64,000 nucleotides of DNA, taken from Streptomyces sp. T12. Its GTDB lineage: Bacteria > Actinomycetota > Actinomycetes > Streptomycetales > Streptomycetaceae. Made by a program: the position numbers and the translations under genes. Numbering within the stretch: the first letter of the stretch is position 1; every line of letters begins with the position of its first letter. The notes below the pieces were generated by a model. It made no database searches. It was not told the DNA's origin and saw only the letters and a program-made list of their open reading frames with translations. This document shows positions 28,734 through 36,127 of this stretch, piece by piece. The stretch lies in NCBI RefSeq assembly GCF_028736035.1, contig NZ_CP117866.1:6572001-6636000 (forward strand), written 5' to 3'.

Positions 28734-30527
28734 TCATGTGGAACTGCGCAGTGCTGCCCAGGTGTTGGGACCCACCTGGCCGTCCACCTCAAGTCCCTTG
28801 GCGCTCTGGAACTGCTTGACCGCGGACTCGGTGTCCCTGCCGAACTCGCCGTCCACGCCCGCGCTGCCGACGCCGTAGCCGCGCTTGGTGAGCATGCACT
28901 GCACCTGGACGACGCGTTGGCCCTTGTCGCCGTAGTCGGTGAGTTCGGTGCCGGAGTAGTACGTGCACTGGGAGATCCAGGGCGGGGTGGCGGGTGTCGT
29001 GGCGGTCTTGGTGGGGGTGGCGGTCGGGGCGTTGCCGCCACTGCTGCCACCGCCGCTGTCGTCGCCGTCGGAGGTGGGGGAGGCTTCGTCGGTGGGAGTG
29101 GACTGGGGTGCGCCTGCGCCGCCGTCGGATGCGTCAGGGCCTTCTGACTTCTCGGCCTCCGCCTTCCCCGGGCTGGTTTCCTTCCCCTTCCCCTCGCCTT
29201 TCTCCTTGTCCTTGTCGCCGGAGGGCGAGGCGGAGGAGCTGGGGAGGGCAGAGGCGTGCGCGTCGTCGGGGGCGGTGCTGCCGGCTGCCGTCGGTGCGGC
29301 CGAGGCCGTTTCGTCGAGGGACGGGCGGGTGAGGAAGAAGGCGCCCGCGGCGACGGCGCACACGGCGAGGCCGGCGGCGACGGCGAGGTAGGCCTTCCGC
29401 TTCTTCCGACGGCCGCCGTCCTCCGGCTCCGGGGTCTGAATGGGGGTGGCGTGCTGCCAGGAGGGCGGTGCAGACGGTCCGAACGCGGTGCCGGGAGGCG
29501 CAGGCTGCTGTGCCGGCGCACGCAACTGGACGGTCTCGTGAACGGCGACCTGTTCCAGTACGTCGCAGGCCTGCCCCCGGGCCAGCAGCCGGGCGCTCAG
29601 CGGCTCGTGCCAGACGGTGGCGCGACTGTGGCCGGCGGCCGTGGCGGCGTCGGTGAGCTGCCTTGGGGCGGGTCGCCCCGCGGGGTCCTTGGCGAGGCAG
29701 GCGGACAGGAGAGCGGCCAATGCGGGGTCCCCGGCCGAGAGTTCGGCCATGATCTCCTGCTTGGGCTCCTCGAAGGCGACCCGGTGCATCACGTCGACGC
29801 CGGTGCCGTCCCCGAAGGGGGCGTGGCCGGTGGCGGCGTAGATCAGGCTCCCCGCGAGCGAGAAGACGTCGGAGGCGGTGTCGCACCGTCCCTCGCGCAG
29901 ATACTCCGGAGCCATGAAGGCGGGCGTGCCGACCCTGCTCCCGGTCGAGGTGATCGCGCTGCTGTCGGCGGCCTGCGCGATGCCGAAGTCGATGACGTGC
30001 GCGCCCTGCGGGGACAGGATCACGTTGGACGGCTTGAGATCCCGGTGTACGACATCGGCGGCGGCCATCGCCGACAGGGCCTGCCCGAGGTCCGCCACCA
30101 GCCGCCACACGCCGGCCGGCGCCAGCGTGCCGCAGTCGCGCACGGCGTCGGCGAGGTTGAGGCCGGGCACGTACTGCGTCGCCATCCACAGCAGCGTGTC
30201 GTCGAACCCGGTGCCGAGCAGCTGCGGCGCACGCGGGGTGTGGACCCGGGCGTGCACGGAGGCCTCCCGCTCGAAGCGCCGCCGGAACCGTGGGTCTTCG
30301 GCGTACTCCGGTCGGATCACCTTGACGGCGGCGAGGCCGAGGGTGTTGTCGGCGGGGCGGGCGAGGTAGACCCGGCCCATGCCGCCGGTGCCGAGTAGTC
30401 CGAGCGGTACGTACGGTCCGATGCGCCCCGGATCCGGCGGCTGGAGCGGTGCCGCCCCCGCCTGCTGCAGGGCGGCGTCGCCGGTCGCCGGGGTGTTCGA
30501 CGGCCTGGGCGGCCGCTGGTCTGTCAT
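28734..30527 (-). CDS. Membrane Ser/Thr protein kinase with extracellular peptidoglycan-binding domain
   Basis: 597 residues from the ATG at 30527 (GGGGGA just before; a TTG at 30530 is adjacent). The PknB-type kinase domain (about 36-300) has the P-loop GTGGMG, K69, HRDLKPSN (D163) and DFG (D180), all canonical. A Pro-rich linker leads to one membrane helix (LAVAAGLAVCAVAAGAFFLT, about residue 385). A long Ser/Thr/Lys/Glu-rich spacer then reaches a C-terminal PG_binding_1 domain (VDGEFGRDTESAVKQFQ, VDGQVGPNTWAALR). The likely role is sensing cell-wall state and phosphorylating cytoplasmic targets. Confidence 0.92.
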   Translation of the reverse strand: MTDQRPPRPSNTPATGDAALQQAGAAPLQPPDPGRIGPYVPLGLLGTGGMGRVYLARPADNTLGLAAVKVIRPEYAEDPRFRRRFEREASVHARVHTPRAPQLLGTGFDDTLLWMATQYVPGLNLADAVRDCGTLAPAGVWRLVADLGQALSAMAAADVVHRDLKPSNVILSPQGAHVIDFGIAQAADSSAITSTGSRVGTPAFMAPEYLREGRCDTASDVFSLAGSLIYAATGHAPFGDGTGVDVMHRVAFEEPKQEIMAELSAGDPALAALLSACLAKDPAGRPAPRQLTDAATAAGHSRATVWHEPLSARLLARGQACDVLEQVAVHETVQLRAPAQQPAPPGTAFGPSAPPSWQHATPIQTPEPEDGGRRKKRKAYLAVAAGLAVCAVAAGAFFLTRPSLDETASAAPTAAGSTAPDDAHASALPSSSASPSGDKDKEKGEGKGKETSPGKAEAEKSEGPDASDGGAGAPQSTPTDEASPTSDGDDSGGGSSGGNAPTATPTKTATTPATPPWISQCTYYSGTELTDYGDKGQRVVQVQCMLTKRGYGVGSAGVDGEFGRDTESAVKQFQSAKGLEVDGQVGPNTWAALRSST

Positions 30528-30695
30528 CAATCCCCCGAGTGCTGCTCTTCCCCAATGTCCACGGGCGTCACGCCAGTTGATGCGAGGCTATCGCGTGGGG
30601 TGGGGGAGTGGCCCAAGGCCGGGAACGGGGGCACTGGGTACCGCCGGGACGGCCGCGGTGAGCGGTGGAAACGTGATGGTCACCGCGGCCGCGCA

Positions 30696-30843
30696 TCAGA
30701 CGCCCAGACGCGAGCAGCCCTGGACCGAGCCGCTGCCTCCCTTGAAGAGGGGCCACTTCATGGCCTTGCGGGTCTCCGGCCCGTACACGCGGGACATCAC
30801 GCAGTTGCACGTGGGGTACGAGGCGGCCTCGGCGGATGCTCGG
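30696..30843 (-). pseudogene. Remnant of a peptidoglycan-binding secreted protein (internal deletion)
   Basis: This frame reads SAEAASYPTCN, then C-VMSR, then VYGPETRKAMKW and ends CSRLGV. The first part matches the signal-cleavage region and the second part the C-terminus of the intact gene at 41179-41622 (SSAEAASYPTCN and GVYGPETRKAMYW). The intervening domain and the signal peptide are missing. It begins immediately after the stop of the neighbouring intact paralogue. This is a clear deletion derivative. Confidence 0.7.
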
Positions 30844-31266
30844 CTACGGGAGGGTGGCGCAATGGCCGTTGCTGCTGCGCCACTTCAGCTTGTCGCGGGT
30901 CTTCGGGCCATACACGCCGTCGTCCTCCAGGTGCAGAGCGGCCTGAACCTTCATCAGCTCCGCCTCGGTGATCGGCCCGAAGTGGCCGTCGACCTCCACC
31001 TTGGTCCGCCCGTGGCAGTGCCGCAGTGCGTTCTGGATCGCCTTCACGTGGGAGCCGGAAGCCCCCTCGGCGGTGATGCAGTCGAAGGTGCTGTTGTAGG
31101 CGGGGATCTGGGCCAGCTCGTGGCCGTTTCCGCCGCCGATGAAATCGCCCATCGTCTTGTTGCACCAGTGGGTGGCGGCGTTGGCCGGAGTGGCGGTGAT
31201 ACCGGCCAGTCCGAGTCCGGCCAGCAGTGTCGCGCCGGCTGCGAGGCCGGCCTTCGTGCGCAGCAT
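30844..31266 (-). CDS. Small secreted peptidoglycan-binding-domain protein
   Basis: 140 residues from the ATG at 31266, chosen because AAGGAG lies 6 nt upstream; ATG 31281 lacks a ribosome site. The signal peptide (AGLAAGATLLAGLGLAGITA) ends at ANA-ATH. The mature protein of about 105 residues has four Cys and a PG_binding_1-like fold (VKAIQNALRHC, VEVDGHFGPITEAELMKVQ, DDGVYGPKTRDKLKW). It starts 17 nt after the stop of the upstream paralogue, so the two form an operon. It could be a free wall-binding ligand or decoy for the kinase sensor domains encoded nearby. Confidence 0.85.
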   Translation of the reverse strand: MLRTKAGLAAGATLLAGLGLAGITATPANAATHWCNKTMGDFIGGGNGHELAQIPAYNSTFDCITAEGASGSHVKAIQNALRHCHGRTKVEVDGHFGPITEAELMKVQAALHLEDDGVYGPKTRDKLKWRSSNGHCATLP

Positions 31267-31283
31267 GAGGGTCTCCTTCATGG

Positions 31284-31742
31284 TCAGATCCGGGCGCAGC
31301 GAGTCGTGGTGTCGCGGGTGAACTCCCACTTCAGGTGGGTGCGGCTGTCCTTGCCGTAGACGCCGTCGCCCGTGATGTCCTCATCGCGCTGAGCGGCTGC
31401 GAGGGCGTTCTTGGTGTTGGAGCCGAAGATCCCGTCAACCTTCAGGCTGAAGCCCAGGTCGTCGCCGTAGCAGACGTTCAGAGAGCGCTGGAGCATGGCG
31501 ACTGATTTGCTCTGCGCTCCGCTGCCCATCGTGCAGTCCATGTTCGCCTTGTAGCCGGGCAGATACGCCGTGTAGGTGTTGTCGCCGACGAGCTTCCTGA
31601 ACACCGTCGCGTAGCCGTCGTTGCAGTAGCCCGCGTACGCGGCGGCCGGCGCCGCCGTGGCGACGCCGAGGCCGAGACCGGACAGCAGCGTCAGACCGGC
31701 GATGGCACCCGCCGCCGTGCGGGATCCGCAGAAGTGCTTCAT
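31284..31742 (-). CDS. Small secreted peptidoglycan-binding-domain protein
   Basis: 152 residues with GGGGGAAG upstream. The signal peptide (AGAIAGLTLLSGLGLGVATA) is cleaved after an AAA/AYA stretch. The mature part has Cys pairs and PG_binding_1 motifs (VAMLQRSLNVCYG, VDGIFGSNTKNALAAAQ, GDGVYGKDSRTHLKW). It is a paralogue of the genes at 30844 and 34517. First gene of a two-gene operon; a copy of the shared 22-bp repeat lies 67 bp upstream (31810-31831). Confidence 0.88.
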   Translation of the reverse strand: MKHFCGSRTAAGAIAGLTLLSGLGLGVATAAPAAAYAGYCNDGYATVFRKLVGDNTYTAYLPGYKANMDCTMGSGAQSKSVAMLQRSLNVCYGDDLGFSLKVDGIFGSNTKNALAAAQRDEDITGDGVYGKDSRTHLKWEFTRDTTTRCARI

Positions 31743-31809
31743 GTCTTCCCCCGTTTCCTTTTCCGTGCCGTTGTGGCGTGGCCATCGTCAGCGAGGCCGG
31801 TGTCCGGGG

Positions 31810-31831
31810 GAACCTGCAAAGTTCTAGGTAC
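31810..31831. promoter_or_regulatory. Shared 22-bp inverted repeat, copy 1
   Basis: GAACCT-GCAAAGTTCT-AGGTAC, 67 bp upstream of the secreted protein at 31742. Half-sites fit the island consensus. Confidence 0.65.
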
Positions 31832-32009
31832 GGCAGGAGCGCCGCGGAAGAGGAGTACGGTCGGCCAGGCCTCTCCGGCTCCAGGAGGGGTGGCGGCATG
31901 CCGGCATGCGGATGCATGGACCCGTACGACATCGTGGTGACCTGGACCGGATACGGCTTCGTGGGCGTCGTCGGTCTTCTGATCGGCCTCGTCTGTCTGG
32001 CCGGGCTCA

Positions 32010-32714
32010 TCCTCGGCGCGATGGTCGCGGCGGGGCATCTCGGAATTGCCGGTGGGGGAGTAGATGTGGTGGGCATCGCGGAGGAAGCGCTCGATCGGCC
32101 GGTCGGTGAACAGGCCGCACGCGGTATGCCCTTCCATGGCCAGGCAGGCCGTGTCCAGGCTGGACTCGACGCCCACGAGCTTGGCGTTCATCAGCTGGCC
32201 GTCGCACGGCAGGCATGGTCGAGCAGGTGCACCGCGTGGGAGGCGACCGCTGTGGCCGTCATCAGGTTCGACTGCATCTGGCCCAGCTTCTGCTTCACCG
32301 AGTCCAGTTCGCTGAGCGGCTTGCCGTACAGCTGCCGCACGGCCGCGAACGACGTCGTCTCCTGCACGATCGCCCGGTAGATGCCCACAGGGACTGCGGT
32401 CAGGTCGGCCCGCCCGTACAGAACGCTGGACGAGTACGTGACGCAGACCCTGTCGCCCTCCTCGCCCAGCAGGTTGGCGGCCGGGACCTGTACGTTCTCG
32501 TAGACCAACTCACCGAAGGAGACGCCGTGGAGGTCGCCGACGTACACCTTGCGGCCGGTGACCACGTACTCGTCGCCTCGCGGCGGGCCGTCGGGGTCTT
32601 GGCCACATGGTCGACGCCCATCCCGCCGTAGAACTCGTCGATGGAGACACCGATCCACCCCTGCCGGGCGATCAGCCGCGACAGCTCGTGGTGGATGGTC
32701 TTGGATGCTTCCAT
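32010..32714 (-). pseudogene. Acyl-CoA/acyl-ACP dehydrogenase pseudogene in three frames
   Basis: Pieces of one dehydrogenase follow each other in order but in different frames. The first (from 32714) gives ELSRLIARQGWIGVSIDEFY and GGMGVDHVAKT. The second (frame ending 32191) gives VTGRKVYVGDLHG, LVYENVQVPAANLLGEEG, YGKPLSELDSVKQKLGQM. The third (frame from 32191) gives RPIERFLRDAHHIYSPTG near the natural C-terminus. The protein is far too short, with at least one large deletion and two frame changes. No partner genes for a lipid or polyketide pathway are nearby. Confidence 0.78.
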
Positions 32715-32750
32715 CTCCCGCCTTGTCGGCCTTTGGCCAGGGCTCGCAGC

Positions 32751-33224
32751 TCAGCAGGTCTTGGGTTCCAAGGCGCGCAGCTTCGGCCAGGTCTTCGGGC
32801 CGATCGAGCCGTCGGCGTTCAGGCCGTTCTTCTCCTGGAAGCGGATCGTCGCGGCCCTGGTCTTGTCACCGAAGATGCCGTCCACCGTGCCCGGGGCGCA
32901 CTTGACGTACTCCAGCAGGCACTGGGCCTCCTTGACGATGTTGCCCTGCGAGCCCTTGGAGATGACGGTCTCCATCGCCTTGCTGTAGTCGAAGCCGTGG
33001 TAAGGAGTGCCGTCGACGGTGAAGATGACGTGGCGGTCCTTGCAGGGTGCGCTGGTCATCACCTGTACGTCCGTCAGGTCATTGGCCATGAGCGCTGTCC
33101 TGGCCCCGGCATCCGTACCGCCGCCCTGGCCGTAGCTGGTCAAAGCGGTGCCCGCGAGAGCTGCGCCCGCGATGATCAGTCCGAATCGATTCCGTGCTGT
33201 ACGCAAGAGATCTCCCCGATTCAT
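32751..33224 (-). CDS. Exported peptidoglycan-binding-domain protein
   Basis: 157 residues from the ATG at 33224; the frame is open to 33257. An N-terminal hydrophobic segment (FGLIIAGAALAGTALTSYG) acts as signal or anchor. The rest carries two Cys (APCKD, AQCLLEYVKC) and a C-terminal PG_binding_1 domain very like those of the kinases (EAQCLL, VDGIFGDKTRAATIRFQEKN, ADGSIGPKTWPKLR). The start is 14 nt downstream of the I36-like gene stop, so the two are co-transcribed. Confidence 0.85.
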   Translation of the reverse strand: MNRGDLLRTARNRFGLIIAGAALAGTALTSYGQGGGTDAGARTALMANDLTDVQVMTSAPCKDRHVIFTVDGTPYHGFDYSKAMETVISKGSQGNIVKEAQCLLEYVKCAPGTVDGIFGDKTRAATIRFQEKNGLNADGSIGPKTWPKLRALEPKTC

Positions 33225-33238
33225 CTGTGTCCGTGCCG

Positions 33239-33628
33239 TCAGCTGCAGTTGACCCACTTGTTGGAGAGGATCTTGACGGGGTTCGTCGCCCCAGTGCCTT
33301 TGTGTCCACGCTTCACCGTGGTGATGAGGTTGGTGTAGTTCTTGCCGGCGTAGATCTTCACGTCACAGCTGTTGCCGTTGTTGAAGCCCGAGAGTGAGCC
33401 GTTGGCGAAGACCGTGTACTGCGACAGGTCTGTGTTGTCGTCCTGGACCTTTTGCATGCGGCCCGTGTAGTTGTCGCCGGACCAGACGCAGAGCCAGCCC
33501 TTCGGGCAGTCTGACGAGGCCCTGGTGGAGACCTCCTCGGCGTGCGCGGTGCCTGCGAATGCCGTGCTCGCGATGGCCAGCGAGGCGATGCCGATGCCGA
33601 TGTGCCTGAGTGTCGTGTTGATGGTCAT
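33239..33628 (-). CDS. Secreted peptidase-inhibitor-I36-like protein
   Basis: 129 residues from the ATG at 33628 (GGGGAG upstream). The signal peptide (IGIGIASLAIASTAFAGTAHA) is cleaved before EEVS. The mature domain shows the I36/beta-gamma-crystallin-like pattern CPKGWLCVWSGDNYTGRM, common in Streptomyces small secreted proteins, some of which inhibit metalloproteases. First gene of an operon with the PG-binding gene downstream; the 22-bp repeat lies 80 bp upstream. Confidence 0.82.
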   Translation of the reverse strand: MTINTTLRHIGIGIASLAIASTAFAGTAHAEEVSTRASSDCPKGWLCVWSGDNYTGRMQKVQDDNTDLSQYTVFANGSLSGFNNGNSCDVKIYAGKNYTNLITTVKRGHKGTGATNPVKILSNKWVNCS

Positions 33629-33708
33629 GTGTTCCGACTCCCCGTGTTGCGGCGCTTGGCCGAGGTGTTGTCTCCCTGCCTCAGTCTGGTGACGCCGCAA
33701 GTCGGGTG

Positions 33709-33730
33709 GAACCTGAAACGTTTCGGGTAG
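33709..33730. promoter_or_regulatory. Shared 22-bp inverted repeat, copy 2
   Basis: GAACCT-GAAACGTTTC-GGGTAG, 80 bp upstream of the I36-like gene. Its spacer is itself self-complementary. Confidence 0.65.
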
Positions 33731-33740
33731 ACAGACCTCT

Positions 33741-33848
33741 TCACGGGCTGTGGAGAACTTCGCACCACACGGTTTTTCCGGCGGGTGTCAGCCAGACGCC
33801 CCAGCGTCGGGCGATCGCGTCGAGCAGCAGACGGCCCCCCGGCCAAGC
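33741..33848 (-). pseudogene. C-terminal fragment of an RsbW-like ATPase
   Basis: The frame ends GGRLLLDAIARRWGV then LTPAGKTVWCEVLHSP, which is the conserved C-terminus of Streptomyces HATPase_c anti-sigma-like regulators. Only the last about 35 residues remain, and they are fused to transposase debris. It is non-functional. Confidence 0.5.
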
Positions 33849-34170
33849 TCGCCTTGCCGGACACGAAACCTGTCCCGGTCCTTGCGACCTGCAGCCCGGG
33901 CGGCGCATACGGATCTCCGTCCCGTCGATGATTCCTGTCTCGCCGCCGCCCCGGTGCTCGATGACCTTGGCGGGAGTGCGTAGTCGGGTGCCTGCGCAAC
34001 AGTGCAACCCCGTTGCGCAGGCAGGGACCGGACCTCGTCGATGGGCCGGGTGATGGTGGAGCGGTCCACGCCGAACCAGGGGCCGGCACGTCAAGAGTGG
34101 TGCGATGGCGCAGATTCAGCAGTGCGGCCAGCAGGCGGTCACGAAGAGAGCCTGCTAAAGCGTGTCGCAG
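33849..34170 (-). mobile_element. Decayed IS5-type transposase fragment
   Basis: Minus-strand segments in alternating frames spell a transposase N-terminal/DDE region: LLAALLNLRHRTTLDV, VDRSTITRPIDEVRSL, GTRLRTPAKVIEHRGGGETG and IIDGTEIRMRRP. The order is right but the frame changes at least twice and the rest of the DDE domain is absent. I see no terminal inverted repeats. The family call (IS5-like, DDE_Tnp_4) is from motif recall. Confidence 0.6.
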
Positions 34171-34267
34171 AAGGTCTGCATGCCGCTGCGGCCGAAGCGC
34201 AGGAACGCGGGTCCGGCCGGGCTGTGCGTCGCTGTCCCGGAGAACGGAGCAGCGGGTGCGCCGCATC

Positions 34268-34289
34268 AGTCCTGAAAGGTTATAGGTAC
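34268..34289. promoter_or_regulatory. Shared 22-bp inverted repeat, copy 3
   Basis: AGTCCT-GAAAGGTTAT-AGGTAC. It is about 230 bp upstream of the gene at 34517, farther than the other copies, and may serve a lost gene. Confidence 0.45.
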
Positions 34290-34314
34290 GCGACGAAGTG
34301 CAAGTCCTCCAGAC

Positions 34315-34336
34315 TTACCTGCACGCTTCCAGGGTG
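34315..34336. promoter_or_regulatory. Shared 22-bp inverted repeat, copy 4
   Basis: TTACCT-GCACGCTTCC-AGGGTG, about 180 bp upstream of 34517. Confidence 0.5.
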
Positions 34337-34406
34337 AGCACATGACCAGCCAAGCAACGGCACTACGGGGTCAACGAGGGGTTTCACAGGCTCTCAAGGA
34401 ACCGTC

Positions 34407-34428
34407 CTCACCAGGGAATTCCGGGTAC
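34407..34428. promoter_or_regulatory. Shared 22-bp inverted repeat, copy 5
   Basis: CTCACC-AGGGAATTCC-GGGTAC, 88 bp upstream of the secreted protein at 34517. Its reverse complement closely resembles the copy in front of the SARP gene. Confidence 0.6.
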
Positions 34429-34450
34429 GCATCGCACGACGTGCGATGCG
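34428..34450. promoter_or_regulatory. 10-bp-arm palindrome next to repeat copy 5
   Basis: CGCATCGCAC-GAC-GTGCGATGCG, with perfect arms and a 3-nt centre, directly abutting the shared repeat. It could be an operator or a leader hairpin for the gene at 34517. Confidence 0.45.
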
Positions 34451-34516
34451 CCCACGCGATCCTCGGACATACACGAACGCACGCCGCAGCAGTAGTGCGG
34501 CGACGAAGGGGGAACC

Positions 34517-34957
34517 ATGCGCATACGCACACGACGTGCCAAGGCCGGACTGGCGTCTGCCGCTGTCCTGCTGTCAGGACTTGGTCTCGGCGCAGCGACT
34601 GCCTCGCCGGCCGCGGCCGCCGGCTGGTGCAACCAGTCCACGACGTACACCGCGAATGAGGGTTACTGGACCGGCTACGTGCCCACCCACAACGGCGAGC
34701 GGGACTGCACCATGTCCCAGGGTGCATCCGGGCGTGCGGTCTGGGCGCTTCAGCGGGCGCTCAAGTACTGCTACAGCCAGAACATCACGGTGGACAGCGA
34801 GTTCGGCCCGAAGACCCGGGACGCCCTCGAGGCGGCCCAGCGGAGCGCCGGAGTAACTGCGGACGGGATCTACGGGCCGAACACGGCCGAGGCGCTGGAG
34901 TTCCATTTCCTCAACCCCGGCTCGACCAAGTCGGACTGCAGCAAGGTGCCGATGTGA
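34517..34957 (+). CDS. Small secreted peptidoglycan-binding-domain protein
   Basis: 146 residues, GAAGGGGGA just upstream. The signal peptide (AGLASAAVLLSGLGLGAATA) is cleaved in the Ala-rich stretch before GWCNQS. The mature part has Cys pairs and PG_binding_1 motifs (VWALQRALKYCYS, VDSEFGPKTRDALEAAQ, ADGIYGPNTAEALEF). It is a paralogue of 31284 and 30844 but transcribed in the opposite direction, with three copies of the 22-bp repeat in its 250-bp upstream region. Confidence 0.88.
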   Translation: MRIRTRRAKAGLASAAVLLSGLGLGAATASPAAAAGWCNQSTTYTANEGYWTGYVPTHNGERDCTMSQGASGRAVWALQRALKYCYSQNITVDSEFGPKTRDALEAAQRSAGVTADGIYGPNTAEALEFHFLNPGSTKSDCSKVPM

Positions 34958-34959
34958 AC

Positions 34960-35212
34960 AGGAAGTGACTCCTCCGGCGTTCGCGCCCTCGAGGTTCTCA
35001 ATCACGTAGGCCTGGTCCTCACTGCGGCTGCTCAGTAGCCGGAAGTGCCGGTGCGCGGGGATGTCCCCGGAAACTCGGGGCATCCCTTCGTGGGCGGTGG
35101 TGAGACCGCCGCCGGTTTCCGCCCTGCCGAAGGCGAGCCGTTCACCTGTGGCGATCCTGATCCGGTCGTCAGGTCCGGCGCAAGCCGGTGGCACGGCAAT
35201 GACGCTGTGCAC
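34960..35212 (-). pseudogene. 5' fragment of an FHA-domain gene
   Basis: From a GTG at 35212 the frame reads MHSVIAVPPACAG, IRIATGERLAFGRAE, LTTAHEGMPRVSGDI and SEDQAYVIENLEGA. This matches the first about 80 residues of the intact FHA protein at 44134-44874, and homology then stops abruptly at the end of the convergent secreted-protein gene. No kinase follows. The leader is also conserved: 20 of 21 bases at 35258-35278 match 44921-44941. Confidence 0.75.
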
Positions 35213-35245
35213 GGACCCGTCCCCCTCCCCCGATCGATGAGGGCA

Positions 35246-35280
35246 ATCCTTACCCCGCCAACGAAGGGCAGGGTAAGGAT
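35246..35280. repeat. Inverted repeat in the FHA-remnant leader
   Basis: ATCCTTACCC and GGGTAAGGAT are perfect 10-nt arms with a 15-nt loop. Part of the block is shared with the leader of the intact FHA gene at 44874. Confidence 0.6.
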
Positions 35281-35336
35281 CGTTCCGGACAGACGACGAT
35301 GCTTTGCCCGAGGCACGGCGCGGCGCGAGACGGGAC

Positions 35337-35945
35337 CTAGCCGTCCACCTCGTACTGCCCCACCTCGAGGAAGTACCGCAGTTCCTCCGGCGTGCCGTCG
35401 ATGGCCTGTTCCGCCGCGGCCCGCAGCGCGTCGCTGATCGTCGGGTCGGCGAGGATGCGGGCGACGGCGACGCGGTCGTCCTCGGCCTGGGCGAGGCGGT
35501 AGCCGGTCTCGAGGAAGGCGCGCAGTGCCTCCGGCGTGTTGGTGTCGAGGGCCTTGTCGGCCTCCCTGACGACCGCCTTGTCGCCGTTCTGCGTGGCGGT
35601 GAAGAGGATGCGGGCGATGGCGACGCGGTCGTCCTCGGCCTGTGCGATCCAGCGGCCTGTCTCCAGGAAGTACCGCTGGTCCTCGATGGTGCCGTCCAAC
35701 GCTGCCTGTGCGGCTGCGTAGACGGCCTTACCGGTGGTGGGGTCGGCGATGATGCGCGCGATCGCGACCCGGACGTCGTCGTCGGACATCTCGTCGACGC
35801 TGGAGCCGGCCGCGTCGGAGGCGGTCGCCACGGTCGCGGCGGACGACGGGGTCGACTCGGCGGCGAAGGCCGGGCCGGCCAGCAGGAGCGCCGGAGCCAG
35901 GGCGATGGTTGCCACGAGGGCCAGGGCGGTACGGGTCGGTCTCAC
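35337..35945 (-). CDS. Secreted protein with three ALF repeats
   Basis: 202 residues from a GTG at 35945 with AAGGAAGG 7 nt before it. The signal peptide (LALVATIALAPALLLAGPAFA) is cleaved before AEST. The mature part is almost entirely three helical repeats of about 45 residues with the pattern DDRVAIARIL and ALRAFLETGYRLAQAEDDR, the short ALF repeat found in Streptomyces secreted proteins. The role is unknown; probably protein interaction outside the cell. The preceding leader contains short tandem repeats rather than the 22-bp motif. Confidence 0.82.
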   Translation of the reverse strand: MRPTRTALALVATIALAPALLLAGPAFAAESTPSSAATVATASDAAGSSVDEMSDDDVRVAIARIIADPTTGKAVYAAAQAALDGTIEDQRYFLETGRWIAQAEDDRVAIARILFTATQNGDKAVVREADKALDTNTPEALRAFLETGYRLAQAEDDRVAVARILADPTISDALRAAAEQAIDGTPEELRYFLEVGQYEVDG

Positions 35946-35958
35946 GTGTGAACCTTCC

Positions 35959-36026
35959 TTGCGGACTTCGGGACTTCGGGACTTGCGGACTTTGGGACTT
36001 CGGGACTTGCGGACTTCGGGACTTTA
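35959..36026. repeat. Short tandem repeats upstream of the ALF-repeat gene
   Basis: Variants of GGGACTT and CGGACTT recur seven to eight times, with a longer GGGACTTGCGGACTT unit seen more than once. They lie between the ALF-repeat gene start and the end of kinase A, and may affect promoter spacing. Confidence 0.7.
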
Positions 36027-36127
36027 GGACGTATGTTCCCTCTGGTGGCGCCCGAGATCACTGCAATTACCGAGCTCATGTGGCGACCGCGCCGCACCCT
36101 GCGGTCACCGGTGGCGGCGTCGAGGTG

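Noticed and set aside
31778..32380. Plus-strand ORF of 200 codons with a hydrophobic segment (FVGVVGLLIGLVCLAGLILG).
   Set aside because: Most of it is antisense to the dehydrogenase pseudogene and there is no ribosome site; only the first part could be a remnant of a small membrane protein.
33625..34266. A single intact 213-codon minus-strand gene.
   Set aside because: Transposase-like and ATPase-like motifs appear only when frames are switched, so this frame is not a functional gene.
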